64,000 bases of DNA from Diphasiastrum complanatum. Lineage: Eukaryota > Streptophyta > Lycopodiopsida > Lycopodiales > Lycopodiaceae. The notes under the pieces were generated by a model. That model saw only the letters and a list, made by a program, of their open reading frames with translations. It ran no database searches and had not been told where the DNA came from. Within the stretch, counting starts at the first letter, position 1, and every line of letters begins with the position of its first letter. This document shows positions 1 to 10,783 of the stretch, in pieces. The translations under genes and the position numbers were made by a program. The stretch lies in the NCBI GenBank assembly GCA_029204225.1, contig CM055095.1:47630510-47694509 (forward strand). The letters run 5' to 3'.

Positions 1-1300
1 CCAAGCCACTAAGACCAAATAATGGTGCTAAGAATGTTTCAAAACATTATTGAAACTTTTGTATAACTCGATTCAAACTTGTTTTTTGAAACCAACTCAC
101 TATATATGTTGAGAAACCAACTCAGCAAGACAATCAAGGCTCTAAAATCAAATATTGGTGGTCGATTATTGGTCAATCTATACTTGAAGGACAAACGTAA
201 TTGTTAAGAGTGGGAATCAATTGTTTTCTTAGGCCAACTATGGAGTTTGCCAACGGGTTCATAAAACATTTTCTAAGAAGGCCCTCAAATCAAGGACAAA
301 CGTAATCAAGAAGAGAGCAACAAAGCTTCAATGTGGTGAAAGATTTAATTTTTTTTTGCATTGTCGAGTCACATTTTATTCATTTTGATGTATCAACTAG
401 GGCAGGAATTTTGTAATCTTGATATATCAGTTGAGGTGGTAATAATCTAGCATTGTTTAGGCAGAACTTGCTAATGTTTATCAGAGATCTATTTCTGAAA
501 TGTAAAAATTTATGAGCAAAGGTCGGAATGCACCTCAGAATAAGTGAGGGTATACTTTCTTAAACAATTCCACATATTCCGAGGCATGTTCCGACCTCCA
601 CTGATCCCACCACAATTGATAGATCTACCCATTATCAACAAATTTATCAATAAAAGTAGAGATTTGTTTCTATAATGTGTAGATCTATTTTCATAAATCC
701 TAATGTAAATTAAATTGAATGTAGTCCGACACTACAAAATGTGGATCTACAACAAAAAAATAGGAGACAATCTGCTACAAAACTGTACAAGTACCTAGAT
801 CTGCTACTAATTGTGTTAGTCAGCTGCTTGGATGGTGTTTGAGCCAAAAAATCGACATACAAACCTACAAAACAAAATCATAACAAGAACTCATACAGTT
901 ATTGCCTCATGGGGAAATCATAGAACTACTCATCACAATTGAAGATTCTGCTCAAAAAAACACCTAAGCTTTACAAATCTATCATAAAATTCACAAATCT
1001 GTCATTTGAAAGCTCAAAAAAAAAATGTAAAAAGAGGTCGGACAAGTCGTCAGAATAGACATTGATATACTGCTAAAAACAGCATGGTGTATTCCAACCT
1101 CCATTCCGACATTGCAAGTACCTCTGGAATCTGCTACAAAATTTGCGCCTCAAATGCTTTGATGGTGATTGGCCCGTAAACAAAAAATGAAACCCGCAAA
1201 ACAAAAACCAGTATTGTAGTTTGCTAAGTATATTTCCACAAAAGATAATTGCAACAAACTAATTCTACACAACCCATATGGAATCATGTATATGCACCCA
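1..1300. other. AT-rich noncoding stretch with CACTA-like motif cluster
   Basis: No gene is seen. Short motifs related to GGTCGGA and CCGACCTC or CCGAGG recur near 519, 570-610, 722, 1035 and 1090-1115, and a CACTACAAAATG string lies at 730. This vocabulary resembles the subterminal region of the CACTA element at 21.4 kb, but no paired terminus or transposase is present here, so the assignment is tentative. Confidence 0.3.
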
Positions 1301-1900
1301 AAAACTAGATATCTAGTAGATGAATAGAAGATTTGGCATTGAAATAGCCATCAAAATAGGCGCTGATTTAACAAACCCCACAGATCCTCGTATTCCGATA
1401 GGCATTCTGACCCTCTATAAATTTGGATTTGCAACAAAAAACTCTAGATCTACAGTATCCTCATCTCTCACATGGATCTACAGCACCCTATGTTGGAGGT
1501 ATTTCTAGTGTTAGAGAGGATCGTCCACTTTTTAAAAATCTACCAAAAGTTTTCAAATGGAAAATAAACAACAAGAGCGGGAGCACCAAGGCTTTTCCAC
1601 GAAATGGAAATAAAAACTAACTACTAAGGCTTACCCAACTAGCCAAGATTACTAAACTAGATCCTACTTTAATACCCAAAAGAGAGATAGAAAGAATAGA
1701 TTGTGGCTAATTAAGCAAATGGCAAATAAAGAACATGCCACAACAATTCCAATGAAAGGAGGCAAGAGGAGGCCCGAGTACCTTCTCTCAAGCTATTCAC
1801 CTTCCAATGGGAACACAAAGAAATAGAATGGTTATCTCCAAAATAGAGAAGCATAATATAGCTTAATCTCAAAGTGTTGTGTACATGACAAATACCTCTC

Positions 1901-1908
1901 CTTTTATA
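1901..1908 (-). promoter_or_regulatory. TATA box in Q LTR
   Basis: The minus strand reads TATAAAAG. It lies about 340 bp into the LTR that starts at 2248, a normal place for an LTR promoter. Transcription would run toward lower coordinates. Confidence 0.4.
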
Positions 1909-2116
1909 GCAGGGAGGGTCTTCCATAAGTATCCACTAACTTATGGGATTAGTTTAGAACTATCCATTCTAGAACTTCTAACTTAGGACTTCAAACTTTT
2001 AAAAGTTTCTAACTTTGAAACTTAAGATTACTTAAGACAAATATTTGTAAGCTAAGTTTCTTAAGTCTAAGTTCTAATCCTAAGTTTGAGTTATTTTATT
2101 ATTTTAAGCTTCTACT

Positions 2117-2197
2117 CATGGACTTACAAAACACATGCCATGGTGGAAATTTATTGACAATTACTCATACGTGGACTTACAAAACACATGCCATGGA
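2117..2197. repeat. Short direct repeat of about 26 bp
   Basis: The string TGGACTTACAAAACACATGC, followed by CATGG, occurs at about 2119 and again at about 2172. The two copies are about 53 bp apart within the Q LTR. Confidence 0.7.
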
Positions 2198-2248
2198 GTT
2201 TTATTTCTCTTTTTATTTTTTTCCATTGTGTTCGCACAATTGCTAACA

Positions 2249-2265
2249 TTATCCCCCTCCTTATT
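2249..2265 (-). other. Polypurine tract of element Q
   Basis: The minus strand reads AATAAGGAGGGGGATAA directly before the LTR start TGTTAGC. This is the usual plus-strand priming site of an LTR retrotransposon and fixes the element's orientation. Confidence 0.55.
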
Positions 2266-2269
2266 GGAT

Positions 2270-4500
2270 TGGTGGTCCCACACCAATCGAAGCTTTTTCC
2301 TCCTGGATCTTTTGCGCTTCTTGGAGGCGAGATTATTGCTGTCGAGATCGATAAATCTTTGTGTCGATGCCCTCTATCATTTGCCATCGTAATTTGTTAA
2401 CGAAGGGCATGGGTTTGTAGTAATGGAGCATATCCTATAGGAAGTTATGGATTTTCCATAGCTCCACCATATCAATGTGCAGTGCCGAAGTGAGGGCTAC
2501 GTGATAATAAAGCTTTGCTACATTGATGTGGTCGTCTTGTGTCTGTAGTGGTTTATTGATATCAATGGCTATTGCTGGTAGCCCTCGATCCCAAAAACCC
2601 TTGAGTTCTGCCAAAAATGCCACCAAGCCCAATTGTCCACAAAATATCTGACATCACGATCAGGGTTGCCATGGTGCTTTTGGTAAAATACACGACAGTT
2701 GGTGACCATGTCTTCAGCTAAATTGTCGATATCCACTCCTGTGAGCTTGGGCCAAAGGATCTTGTTCTTGAACTTGTGACAAGAAATGGTTCTCGCCGCG
2801 CTACCAGATAATAGTACGGATTGGTGTACATGTAGGCGGGTGCTTCGAGATACCATGCCATGGAGGTCTTGTTCTGTAGGAAGAGCAGATGTCACCAGAG
2901 AAGTTGTGGATCTAGGAGCTTTACTGCTTTATGATGGGTTTTGCAATGGTCCAAATTTGACAGTATGTAGTCGTCACACTCCTTTGTTGGATATTTCTTG
3001 GCAAACTCTTGAGATGCAAGCAACTCCTTATTTGGTTTAGTGGGCATGATTCTAGCTGGATGTTGGTGCTTCAGCTGCAACGACATGTTCAGTTTGTGGA
3101 TCAGGTTCAGGGGATAGAGGAGGTGAAGGGTTTTAGCTGTAGCAATTCTTTGGGATTTGGGAAAAAATTGGTGTTGGATGAAAGGAAGGTTAGTGGTGTC
3201 GATGCGATTAGAAGTGGAGGAAGCGAAAAGATGGTGTTCAGAGCCAGTACCACCAGAGCCCTATGGATTGGTTGGTGATTGAGTTCTTTGCCCTTGGGAT
3301 TGGCCTTGGAATGACAAGCCTTGATTAACAGGTGGAGGTTGTTGGAATTCTGCTCTATCTCCACCATCTGATCCAACAAAGTGAGGCCCGGAGTCATGAA
3401 ACTAGACGTGATCTGCATGGACAGAAGGCGTTGACTGAATAGCTACCTTTACCCTTTCTTCTAGGGTGGCGATATGCTGGTTGAGAGCCTCAACAAAAGC
3501 AATATAGGCTTGTTGTATTTTGGAGTGCTGCTCCATCGTGGATTTTAGCTTTTGTGCCAGCACTTGATATAGGCCACCACTAGAAAATGAGTTCCCTTGG
3601 GATTATAGCTGGTGCTGCAAAATCATTGAAATCCACCAATTCTAGCTGTTCTTTCATAGCGAAACGTGATGCTTATGCATTCGCTAAGGCCTCATACCGC
3701 TTTGCTATAAGATTGTCGATGACAGTTTTCATGTTGGAGATCTTTAGTTGGAGTTGGTTCTAGAGGTGGCTGAGCATTTGCTATTATTGTTGATTATACG
3801 TTGTGAAATTCTATATCTGCTACTATTGTTGCTTGTTTTCCACCTCCAACCTTGTCTTTTCTTTCTAAAGATCTGCCATGGTGCCATCACCAAATTTCCT
3901 CATGGTATACTAACCCTCTAAAGTGCTGAATAGGTTGTACTAGAGCTCATTCACCAACCAAACCACTTTTTGGGCTATGAGGGGTAGTTGCTCCCAAGGG
4001 CCAAAGTCAGGGAGTGTGCATGTATAGTTAGGATATGGCATGGGATTGAATGGAAGAAAATCTAGAATGGGAGGAGATGTTGGAGTGTGAGCAAATGTAG
4101 AGAGAGGGGGGGGGGATTGTGGGATGATAGGAGGTCATTGTGGTAGGAGGGATAGTGACTGAATGCATGGCGAATATGTGTGGAGTGGATTCGTTGTGGT
4201 GGTGGTGGATGTGGTTTGTGTTAATAATTGCAAAGACAAATCATCTACATTGACTACAAAGTCAAGTAGGGTGGAAGATTGGACAAGTGAGGGCTTTTGG
4301 GAGATTGTGGAGTCAAAGCCCATGTTAAGTGTGAGTGAGGGGGTGGATGTGGTAGTAAATGGTGGGGGTAGTGGTGGGAGGGAAGTTGTGTGGAGGAAGC
4401 AAAGAGCAATAGCAAGAGGAGTATTTATATGTGAGGAGGATAAGGAGAGTGAGGAAGATAAAGAGGGTGAGGAAGGATCAACAAACAAGGGAGAGGACAA
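2270..4500 (-). pseudogene. Decayed gag-like ORF of non-autonomous LTR element Q
   Basis: A single long reading frame can be followed on the minus strand from about 4500 to 2435. It carries a Ser/Pro/Thr-rich N-terminus, a Gln-rich and probably coiled-coil middle (about 3850-3430), and a C-terminal part rich in Trp, His and Lys around 2570-3090. It is broken by about ten stops, mainly TAG and TAA inside Gln-rich stretches, and by a few frameshifts. A primer site lies just upstream and a polypurine tract just downstream, so it fills the element. No zinc knuckle, protease, integrase or RT is visible. The layout resembles gag-only terminal-repeat elements, but I do not recognise the protein family and the Gag role is inferred from position alone. 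Confidence 0.45.
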
Positions 4501-4515
4501 AGGCGGCAGGTACGT

Positions 4516-4527
4516 CCCTTGATACCA
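4516..4527 (-). other. Primer binding site of element Q
   Basis: The minus strand reads TGGTATCAAGGG, close to the Met-tRNA primer site TGGTATCAGAGC. It lies only about 15 bases before the first ATG of the Q frame. The 5' LTR should lie at higher coordinates, but I could not match it to the 3' LTR. Confidence 0.45.
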
Positions 4528-5125
4528 TCACCCACTCCTCTTCCCTCTTCGAAAATGTCACGGCAATGGTCGACCTTTTCAAAATTTGCAAGAATCTGTC
4601 TGAGCCTCGATATACCCCTCACATTAGCTTCAGTATTTCAAGGTCTGTTTTGAGGCCTTGACTATATTAGATTCAGTATTTTGAGCTATGTTCTGAGGTG
4701 TATTTTGAGGCCTTCACTAAATGCTAAAATCAACTCTAAATTGTTGCATTCCAAAATCACACAATTATCAAAGATTGTCGACCATTATATTTCCAAGCCT
4801 TGTCAAAGAATATATAGTGCATTGAACGGCACAATTTTGTATCTGCTAAATTGTACTCATCTGGTTAAAAGATGTCATAAGTGTCCAAACATCGACATAT
4901 TTGGAATCCAACTACTATTCTTGGGCATCCAACTACCCAAAATTCTAGAATTTGTCTTTTTTCAAAAGTAGTGATTTTGCAAAATAGTAACTTTCCAAGG
5001 CATCCATTTATATATGTCCCTATTTCCAGTACTCGAAAAAATCGGCATAGTATAGTAATGGAACTGGCGAGAACTTTGATTGTAATAAAGGCCTACGTAC
5101 AAAGATCCAAAAGCAAAAAATGAAT
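4528..5125. other. Noncoding, possible diverged 5' LTR of Q
   Basis: No gene is seen. The stretch follows the Q primer site and contains a short internal echo (TTCAGTATTT near 4630 and 4672, each followed by a variant of TGAGGCCTT). No similarity to the LTR at 1.5-2.25 kb was evident by eye. Confidence 0.25.
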
Positions 5126-5702
5126 TGATCAAAAACACCTTGAACTCCTCAATGACGCACTATTTTGCAATTGATTGTACAAAATTAAATTGTGATCAAG
5201 CAGATCATGCAAATCCCTGTTGTTTTCATTAGTTTAGAAGTATTGAAGAGGCTAGCCATGTAATGAAACAAATGGGCTTGGATATCATGACAAGATTACA
5301 GGTGGCCTTGCTCCAAACAATGAGGGATTTAGATCTATCTTGAATTTATACATCAAGATGCCTGGTCGAATTGCCATAGATCACCATCATATTTATGAAT
5401 GACTTCTAACCATAGGAGCATAACACTAGTTTTTAGTTGTGAGATATCATGCCATACTTTGCCAATGACACATGGTGACTAAATGATAACATGTGACCTG
5501 TAGAAGGAATCTTTAAGAATTTGGATGTTTAGGCATTTTGATCAAAAACACTTTAACCTTGAATCCCTCAATGACGTACTATTTTGATTGTATAAAATTG
5601 GATTCAGAAGTAGAATGTTATGCAAATCTCAATTTTCATTAGTTTAGGAGAACTGAAGAGCGAGACTAGCCATGTAATGATGCACATAGGCATGATCAGA
5701 TA
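5126..5702. repeat. Diverged direct repeat, about 160 bp, two copies
   Basis: Segments 5126-5284 and 5537-5702 align in the same orientation. Shared landmarks are TGATCAAAAACAC, CTCAATGACG, TTCATTAGTTTAG and GCCATGTAATGA. Identity is roughly three quarters by eye. Neither copy is coding. The second copy ends inside the hairpin described next. Confidence 0.65.
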
Positions 5703-5747
5703 TCTAGGCAAAATCTGATCCATGCCTATGTGCATCATTACATGGCT
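5668..5747. repeat. Near-perfect hairpin, 34-bp arms, 11-base loop
   Basis: The arm 5668-5701 is the reverse complement of 5713-5747 except for one extra base. The arms begin AGCCATGTAATGATGCACAT and end ATGTGCATCATTACATGGCT. The loop is 5702-5712. The left arm belongs to the direct repeat above, so the right arm is probably an inverted duplication made in place. Confidence 0.85.
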
Positions 5748-6174
5748 ATGATACCAAATATTTGGATATTTACTTCGATGTCTGATGAATCAGAGAATAT
5801 ATTAAGATCATAAGAAGAATCTTCTGAAGTGAAACTGGTGTCACTCACAGGAATTTTGCCTTCATATCTATCACAGTTCCAGGTAATAATATATTCTTCT
5901 GGTTTACCATGATTAGTTTTCTCGCTAGTCTGGAATCTTAGTTCTCTAGACTTCTAGTGTACACTTGCATTAGCCTAATAAAGCCAAGGCCGTTCAATTT
6001 AAACAGAGTAAGATGACAAACCAAGTGCTTTGATGACAATAAAATTCATTGTAAAAGACTTGGCTTGTATGTATACTGTCATGTACTTTAATTCACCAAC
6101 AGACTTTCTTTGTGTAGAATTGGCCAATTTGATATTTCTTTGGATTGGTTGAATATTAGTCAAAATCATGAGCA
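5748..6174 (-). pseudogene. Gypsy element N, distal protease part
   Basis: The minus strand carries the continuation of the retropepsin domain that begins on the far side of element A. Recognisable parts are a middle stretch containing VGELKYMTV and a region containing ERPWLY, the typical C-terminal part of plant gypsy-type protease domains. The frame is then open for about 60 codons to about 5748. Stops occur at a TAG and a second TAG where Gln and Trp would be expected. The five bases at 6175-6179 repeat those at 12611-12615, so this piece and the 12.6-14.6 kb piece were one coding region before A inserted. No integrase or RT follows; the left neighbour is a noncoding repeat. Confidence 0.65.
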
Positions 6175-6179
6175 GTGTC

Positions 6180-6834
6180 TGTGAAAAATACAGATCCTAA
6201 GTGGATCTAAACTCCAAGATCATTGGCTTGAATGCTTGCACTCCAAACTACATAAGCTAGAAATTGGCAACACATTCTATGCTACCTAGAATGCAAAGAA
6301 CTTGATCAAAAAGCATTTATCACAAATGGAAACTTCCATAAACATCAAGTGCGGCCCAAAATAGCATTATACAGTCCATAATACATCAGCCTATCACTTT
6401 TGGAAAGCACCTAAGATCATACACAATAGCTTGAAGACAATACACACAACAATGCTCTCAATGGAGGAAGAAACAATGACAATGATCTATTGATCTCAAT
6501 GAAGCATACAAAAGGTTTCTCCAACCTGTTCTCCACGACTTCCCTACTATTTATGGATGAGGAAGATGACTCTCTCTCCTCTCTCTAGAAGGTACTTGAC
6601 CCTAGATATTCCCTATATAGGAAAAATAGCTAAAAATGGCTTATATGACCAAAATACATCAAAATGGTCTCATTTTGAAGGGTATGAAGTTTGACACTTC
6701 ATCATACTGAAAAAATACAGTAAATAAAAACATTGTGGCCTGGTTCACACGTGCAAAACTCCAGAACCAAAACTATTTACAATTTTAGCCAATTTAGGCC
6801 TCAAACTAGCTAGGAAATGTTGACAATTTTCACA
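6180..6834 (-). repeat. 3' LTR of copia A
   Basis: On the element strand it runs TGTGAAAATTG to TTTTTCACA. A TATATAGG promoter-like box lies at 6612-6619. The last gag-pol stop codon overlaps its first bases (6830-6832). Confidence 0.95.
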
Positions 6835-9800
6835 CTCCCTCTTCAACATTGGATGCTAGTTTCAACATAGTCTTTGAGCACATTCCAAGATTAGATCTAT
6901 GCATTAAATATAGGTCCTTTCCCAATGGTTTGGTGAAGATATCAGCCACACACTCCTTTGAAGAGACATGTTGAAGCTCCACCTCTTTGGCAATGACTTG
7001 ATCTCTCACAAAATGGTGAGCAATCTCAATGTGCTTGCTCCTTGCATGAAAAACAGGATTGCTTGCCAAGCTTTGGGCTGAAAGGTTATCACAAAGTATG
7101 ATTGGAGTCTTCTCTGGTTCCAGCAAGTGAAGATCCAATAACATCCTCTTGATCCAAAGAATCTCCTTGGTGCATGTTGTTAATGCCTTGTACTCGGCTT
7201 CGGTGGAAGATAGAGAGATAGTTGGTTGCTTCTTTGATAGCCATGAGACCACTCCATCTCCAAGATAGATTGCAAAGGCACTTGTTGACTTCCTATCCAT
7301 TTGATCACCTGCAAAATCTGAATCTGAAAATCCACAAAGGTTAGGTGTAGTACCTCCATACAAGATGCCAAAATCTCTAGATCCCGAGATGTATCTAAGT
7401 ACTCTCTTTCCTAGCTTCCAATGAGCCTCACTAGGATCTTGCATAAATTGACTTAGTTTACCAACCACAAAGCTTAGATCAGGTCTTGTGATGGTTAACC
7501 ATATAAGAGATCCTATTAGCTTTCTATAGAGAGTAATGTCCTTGAAGGATCTTTCATTACTTCTTGTAGTTAGCTTTACATTTGATTCCATAGGAGTAGA
7601 AACAACTTTACAATCTTCCATATGAAACCTTTTTAGAATAGAGTTAACATACTTTTCTTGACATATGAATGTAGATTTAGAAGTTCTAATAATCTCTATT
7701 CCTAAGATATAATGAAGTTTACCAAGATCTTGAATTTCAAACTCTCTTTTGAGTGCCATCTTGATTTCATCTATATCTAGATTGTTACCACCACTTAAGA
7801 TAATGTCATAAACATAGATCAAAAGTAAAGTGATATCATTTTCATTCAATCTAAAGTAGAGAGAATGATCATACTCACTCATAACAAAGTTTTGAGAAAG
7901 TAAGAAGGAATTGAGCTTAGCATACCAACTCCTTGGTGCTTGCTTTAGCCCATACAAACTCTTTTGGAGATAGCACACATGATTAGGCTCATCATGTGAA
8001 ACATAGCCCTCGGGTTGCTCCATGTAAATATCTTCTTCAAGATCACCATTCAAGAAGGCATTAGTAACATCCATTTGCCACATATCCCAATCATAAAGAG
8101 TTGCAAGAGAGATTAGGATTCGAATAGTTACCATCTTTGCCACGGGTGCAAAGGTCTCATCATAGTCAATACCATATTCTTGAGCATACCCCTTTGCCAC
8201 CAACCTTGCCTTGTACTTGTTGATTGATCCATCTTGATTTGTCTTGATCTTGAAGATCCACTTACAACCAATTGCCTTCTTGTCCTTTGGAAGCTTTACC
8301 AACCTCCATGTGTTGCTTTTGATGAGTGCTTGATGCTCATGATCCATGGCTTGGATCCATTCCTTCTTTTGAATTGCTTCACCTACACAAGTTGGTTCAT
8401 CAAAAGAGGTAAGAAAAGCAAAGTTAGAGTTGTCCACCACTTGCTTTCCTTTTTCATCATAGGTTAGCCTTGATGGCTTAGCCCTTTGCCTTTGAGTCTT
8501 CCTTGAAGTTTGCTTTGGAGTGGCATCTCCATCTTCATCCAAGACATCTTGCACATCATGATGATTAGTAGGCACATCAACATCAACATCAACAACATTG
8601 GAAACATTCTCTTCATGAAAGATGACATCCCTACTTATGACAACTTTCTTTGTAGAAGGAATGTACACTTTGTAAGCCTTGCTTACTTCACTATAGCCAA
8701 CAAACACACCCTTCTTTGATGAAGGATCTTCTTTAGTTCTATCATCAAGTGTGATATTGACAAAACATGTACATCCAAAGATCCTACAATGCTTGACACT
8801 CGGCCTTCTACCATAAAGAACCTCATGAGGAGTTTTACCATCCAAGGAAGCACTTGTCCATCTATTACATAGATAGTTAGCACATGCTAAAGCTTCCCCC
8901 CAAAAAGACTTAGCAAGATTATCATGTAGTCTCATTGCCTTGGCACATTCACAAAGGGTTCTATTCTTCCTCTCGGCCACTCCATTCTGTTGTGGAGTCC
9001 TAGGACTAGACATCTCCCTCTTAATCCCATGTGCTATACAAAAGTCTTTGAACCTATTTGAGGTGTATTCCCCTCCATTATCAGATCTTAAGCATTTGAT
9101 CTTTGTATTGAATTGGTTTTCCATTTCATTCTTGAACTTGACAAATGCAGCAAACACTTCATCCTTACTTTTAAGAAGATAGATCCAAGTATACCTACTA
9201 AAGTCATCAATGAAAGTTGCATACATCTTTGCCCCACCATTGCTAGTTGTACTAGAAGAATGAATATCAGAATGCACAAGTTGAAAAGCTTCTTTAGATC
9301 TAGAAGTAGATCTAGAATAAGCAAGTCTATGAGATTTGGACAAGGCACAATGTTCACAAACACTATTGTTTGCAACAAGACTTTTAGGGAGACCAAGAAC
9401 AAGCTCTTCCTTTGCCATTACCTCCAAAGATTTGAAGTTGGGATGGCCCAACCTCTTGTGCCAAACTTCTTGGTTTGTCAATTGCTCCCTAGCCATACAT
9501 CCTTCATGATTAGAGATCACACATGCATCAAGCTTGAAAAGTTTACCATGCCTCCTACCTTGAGCAATCAAGGATCCACATTTACTTATCAAACATGCAT
9601 CTCCAATGAACTCCACATCAAGTCCTTTGTCAATCATTTGACTTACACTAAGCAAATTCTTAGTGATTGAAGGAATGTACAAAACATTTTCAAGATTTGC
9701 TTTCCTATTTGTTGAAAGGGAAATAGGAATAGTGCCTATGCCTTTGATGTCACATTGACCATCATTTGCAGTGTAGATGATGTTACCTTCTCCCTCATAA

Positions 9801-10783
9801 GACAATAAGGATGTAAAGTATTCCTTATGTCTTGTCATGTGAGATGAGGCTCCACTATCAATCCACCAAGGATCATTATCATCTATGTTGGCTAACAAAC
9901 TTGAAGTCATAACAAGTGATTCACATGTGTTATGTTCTTCCTCATCTATTGTAAGATTTCCTTGCCTCTCTCCTTGCTCTCTTTTCTTCTTATAACATTC
10001 ATTTGCAAAATGACCTTTTATCCCACAATAAAAGCACTTGAACTTTGACTTATTGTTCTTAGTAGAAGAGGAAGAGGAAGAGTGATCATCATGATCAAAG
10101 TTACCACCTTTGGACCATTTCCCTTTGCCTTTACCTTTGCCCTTGAATTTGCCTTTTGTGAAGAAAGCCTCTTCACCTCCACCTTGCAAGGATGCACCAT
10201 CAAGCTTTGATTGCAACCTATGTTCTTCAGCCAATAAGATTTCTTGCAAGTCAACCACACTTGGCAAGACTCTTTGAATGGCAAAACTTTGCACAAGGTT
10301 AGCATGTTCATTTAGCAAACCATTCAACATAACTTGGACTATTTCACCATCTTTTATGTTCTCATCAATGCATGCTAAATCATCACTTAGGGACTTAACT
10401 CTCAAGATAAATGCATGAGCACTTTCACCCTCTCTTTGCCTACTAGAAAATATTTGTCTCCTTAGGGTCAATACCCTAGATGTGGACTTTGATTCAAAGA
10501 GCTTCTTTAAGGCATTCCATGCCTCACTTGCACTTTGACACTTTCCAACTTCCTTGAGAAGTTCATTTGTAACATTCATTTTAATGATATGAAGAGCCCT
10601 TTTGGCCTTCTTATCAAACCTTTGTTGCTCTTGAAGTGTGAGAGGTCTCTCTTCAATTTCTGCAACTATGTCCATGAGTTCATTCAACTCAAGTAAGGAC
10701 TCCATCCTCACTTTCCAAGTAGAGTAGTTTGATGAACTCAACCTTTCACTAGACTCTAGCATGATCCCACCATTGGAAGCCAT
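6830..10783 (-). CDS. Copia gag-pol polyprotein (1317 aa), RT box altered
   Basis: One open frame encodes all copia domains in the standard order: Gag, protease, integrase, reverse transcriptase and RNase H. Gag ends with zinc knuckle CFYCGIKGHFANEC (residues 250-263). Protease has WWIDSGASSHM (306-316, Asp309). Integrase has His442, His447, Cys476 and Cys479, then Asp506, Asp568 and Glu604. RT has MDVTNAFL and SLYGLKQAPRSWY. RNase H (about 1150-1290) has SDSDFAGD and STEAEY. The RT active box at 990-993 reads YVYD where copia has YVDD; one base (7810) would account for it. Loss of that Asp should abolish polymerase activity. The start is the ATG at 10783, which heads the same N-terminus as the related copies at 27186 and 57401. 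Length is normal for a plant copia polyprotein. Confidence 0.95.
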   Translation of the reverse strand: MASNGGIMLESSERLSSSNYSTWKVRMESLLELNELMDIVAEIEERPLTLQEQQRFDKKAKRALHIIKMNVTNELLKEVGKCQSASEAWNALKKLFESKSTSRVLTLRRQIFSSRQREGESAHAFILRVKSLSDDLACIDENIKDGEIVQVMLNGLLNEHANLVQSFAIQRVLPSVVDLQEILLAEEHRLQSKLDGASLQGGGEEAFFTKGKFKGKGKGKGKWSKGGNFDHDDHSSSSSSTKNNKSKFKCFYCGIKGHFANECYKKKREQGERQGNLTIDEEEHNTCESLVMTSSLLANIDDNDPWWIDSGASSHMTRHKEYFTSLLSYEGEGNIIYTANDGQCDIKGIGTIPISLSTNRKANLENVLYIPSITKNLLSVSQMIDKGLDVEFIGDACLISKCGSLIAQGRRHGKLFKLDACVISNHEGCMAREQLTNQEVWHKRLGHPNFKSLEVMAKEELVLGLPKSLVANNSVCEHCALSKSHRLAYSRSTSRSKEAFQLVHSDIHSSSTTSNGGAKMYATFIDDFSRYTWIYLLKSKDEVFAAFVKFKNEMENQFNTKIKCLRSDNGGEYTSNRFKDFCIAHGIKREMSSPRTPQQNGVAERKNRTLCECAKAMRLHDNLAKSFWGEALACANYLCNRWTSASLDGKTPHEVLYGRRPSVKHCRIFGCTCFVNITLDDRTKEDPSSKKGVFVGYSEVSKAYKVYIPSTKKVVISRDVIFHEENVSNVVDVDVDVPTNHHDVQDVLDEDGDATPKQTSRKTQRQRAKPSRLTYDEKGKQVVDNSNFAFLTSFDEPTCVGEAIQKKEWIQAMDHEHQALIKSNTWRLVKLPKDKKAIGCKWIFKIKTNQDGSINKYKARLVAKGYAQEYGIDYDETFAPVAKMVTIRILISLATLYDWDMWQMDVTNAFLNGDLEEDIYMEQPEGYVSHDEPNHVCYLQKSLYGLKQAPRSWYAKLNSFLLSQNFVMSEYDHSLYFRLNENDITLLLIYVYDIILSGGNNLDIDEIKMALKREFEIQDLGKLHYILGIEIIRTSKSTFICQEKYVNSILKRFHMEDCKVVSTPMESNVKLTTRSNERSFKDITLYRKLIGSLIWLTITRPDLSFVVGKLSQFMQDPSEAHWKLGKRVLRYISGSRDFGILYGGTTPNLCGFSDSDFAGDQMDRKSTSAFAIYLGDGVVSWLSKKQPTISLSSTEAEYKALTTCTKEILWIKRMLLDLHLLEPEKTPIILCDNLSAQSLASNPVFHARSKHIEIAHHFVRDQVIAKEVELQHVSSKECVADIFTKPLGKDLYLMHRSNLGMCSKTMLKLASNVEEGV
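6835..6847 (-). other. Polypurine tract of A
   Basis: The minus strand reads GTTGAAGAGGGAG immediately before the LTR. The tract is also coding: it encodes the last residues of the polyprotein. Confidence 0.85.

Larger units (their letters stand above)
1500..2248 (-). repeat. 3' LTR of element Q (left edge unresolved)
   Basis: Read on the minus strand, a purine tract is followed at 2248 by TGTTAGCAATTGTG, a typical LTR start. A TATAAAAG box on the minus strand lies at 1901-1908, as expected inside an LTR promoter. I could not find the left end or the partner LTR, so the given start is only approximate. Confidence 0.45.

Noticed and set aside
4163-4522. Plus-strand Val/Gly/Glu-rich frame
   Set aside because: It is antisense to the Ser/Thr/Pro-rich N-terminus of the Q frame, whose primer site supports the minus strand.
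5668-5747. Confident microRNA gene call
   Set aside because: The fold is suggestive, but an almost perfect stem of this kind also arises from a recent inverted duplication, and no conserved mature sequence was recognised.
8234-9670. Plus-strand open frames opposite gag-pol of A
   Set aside because: They are antisense shadows of the polyprotein and show no family motifs.
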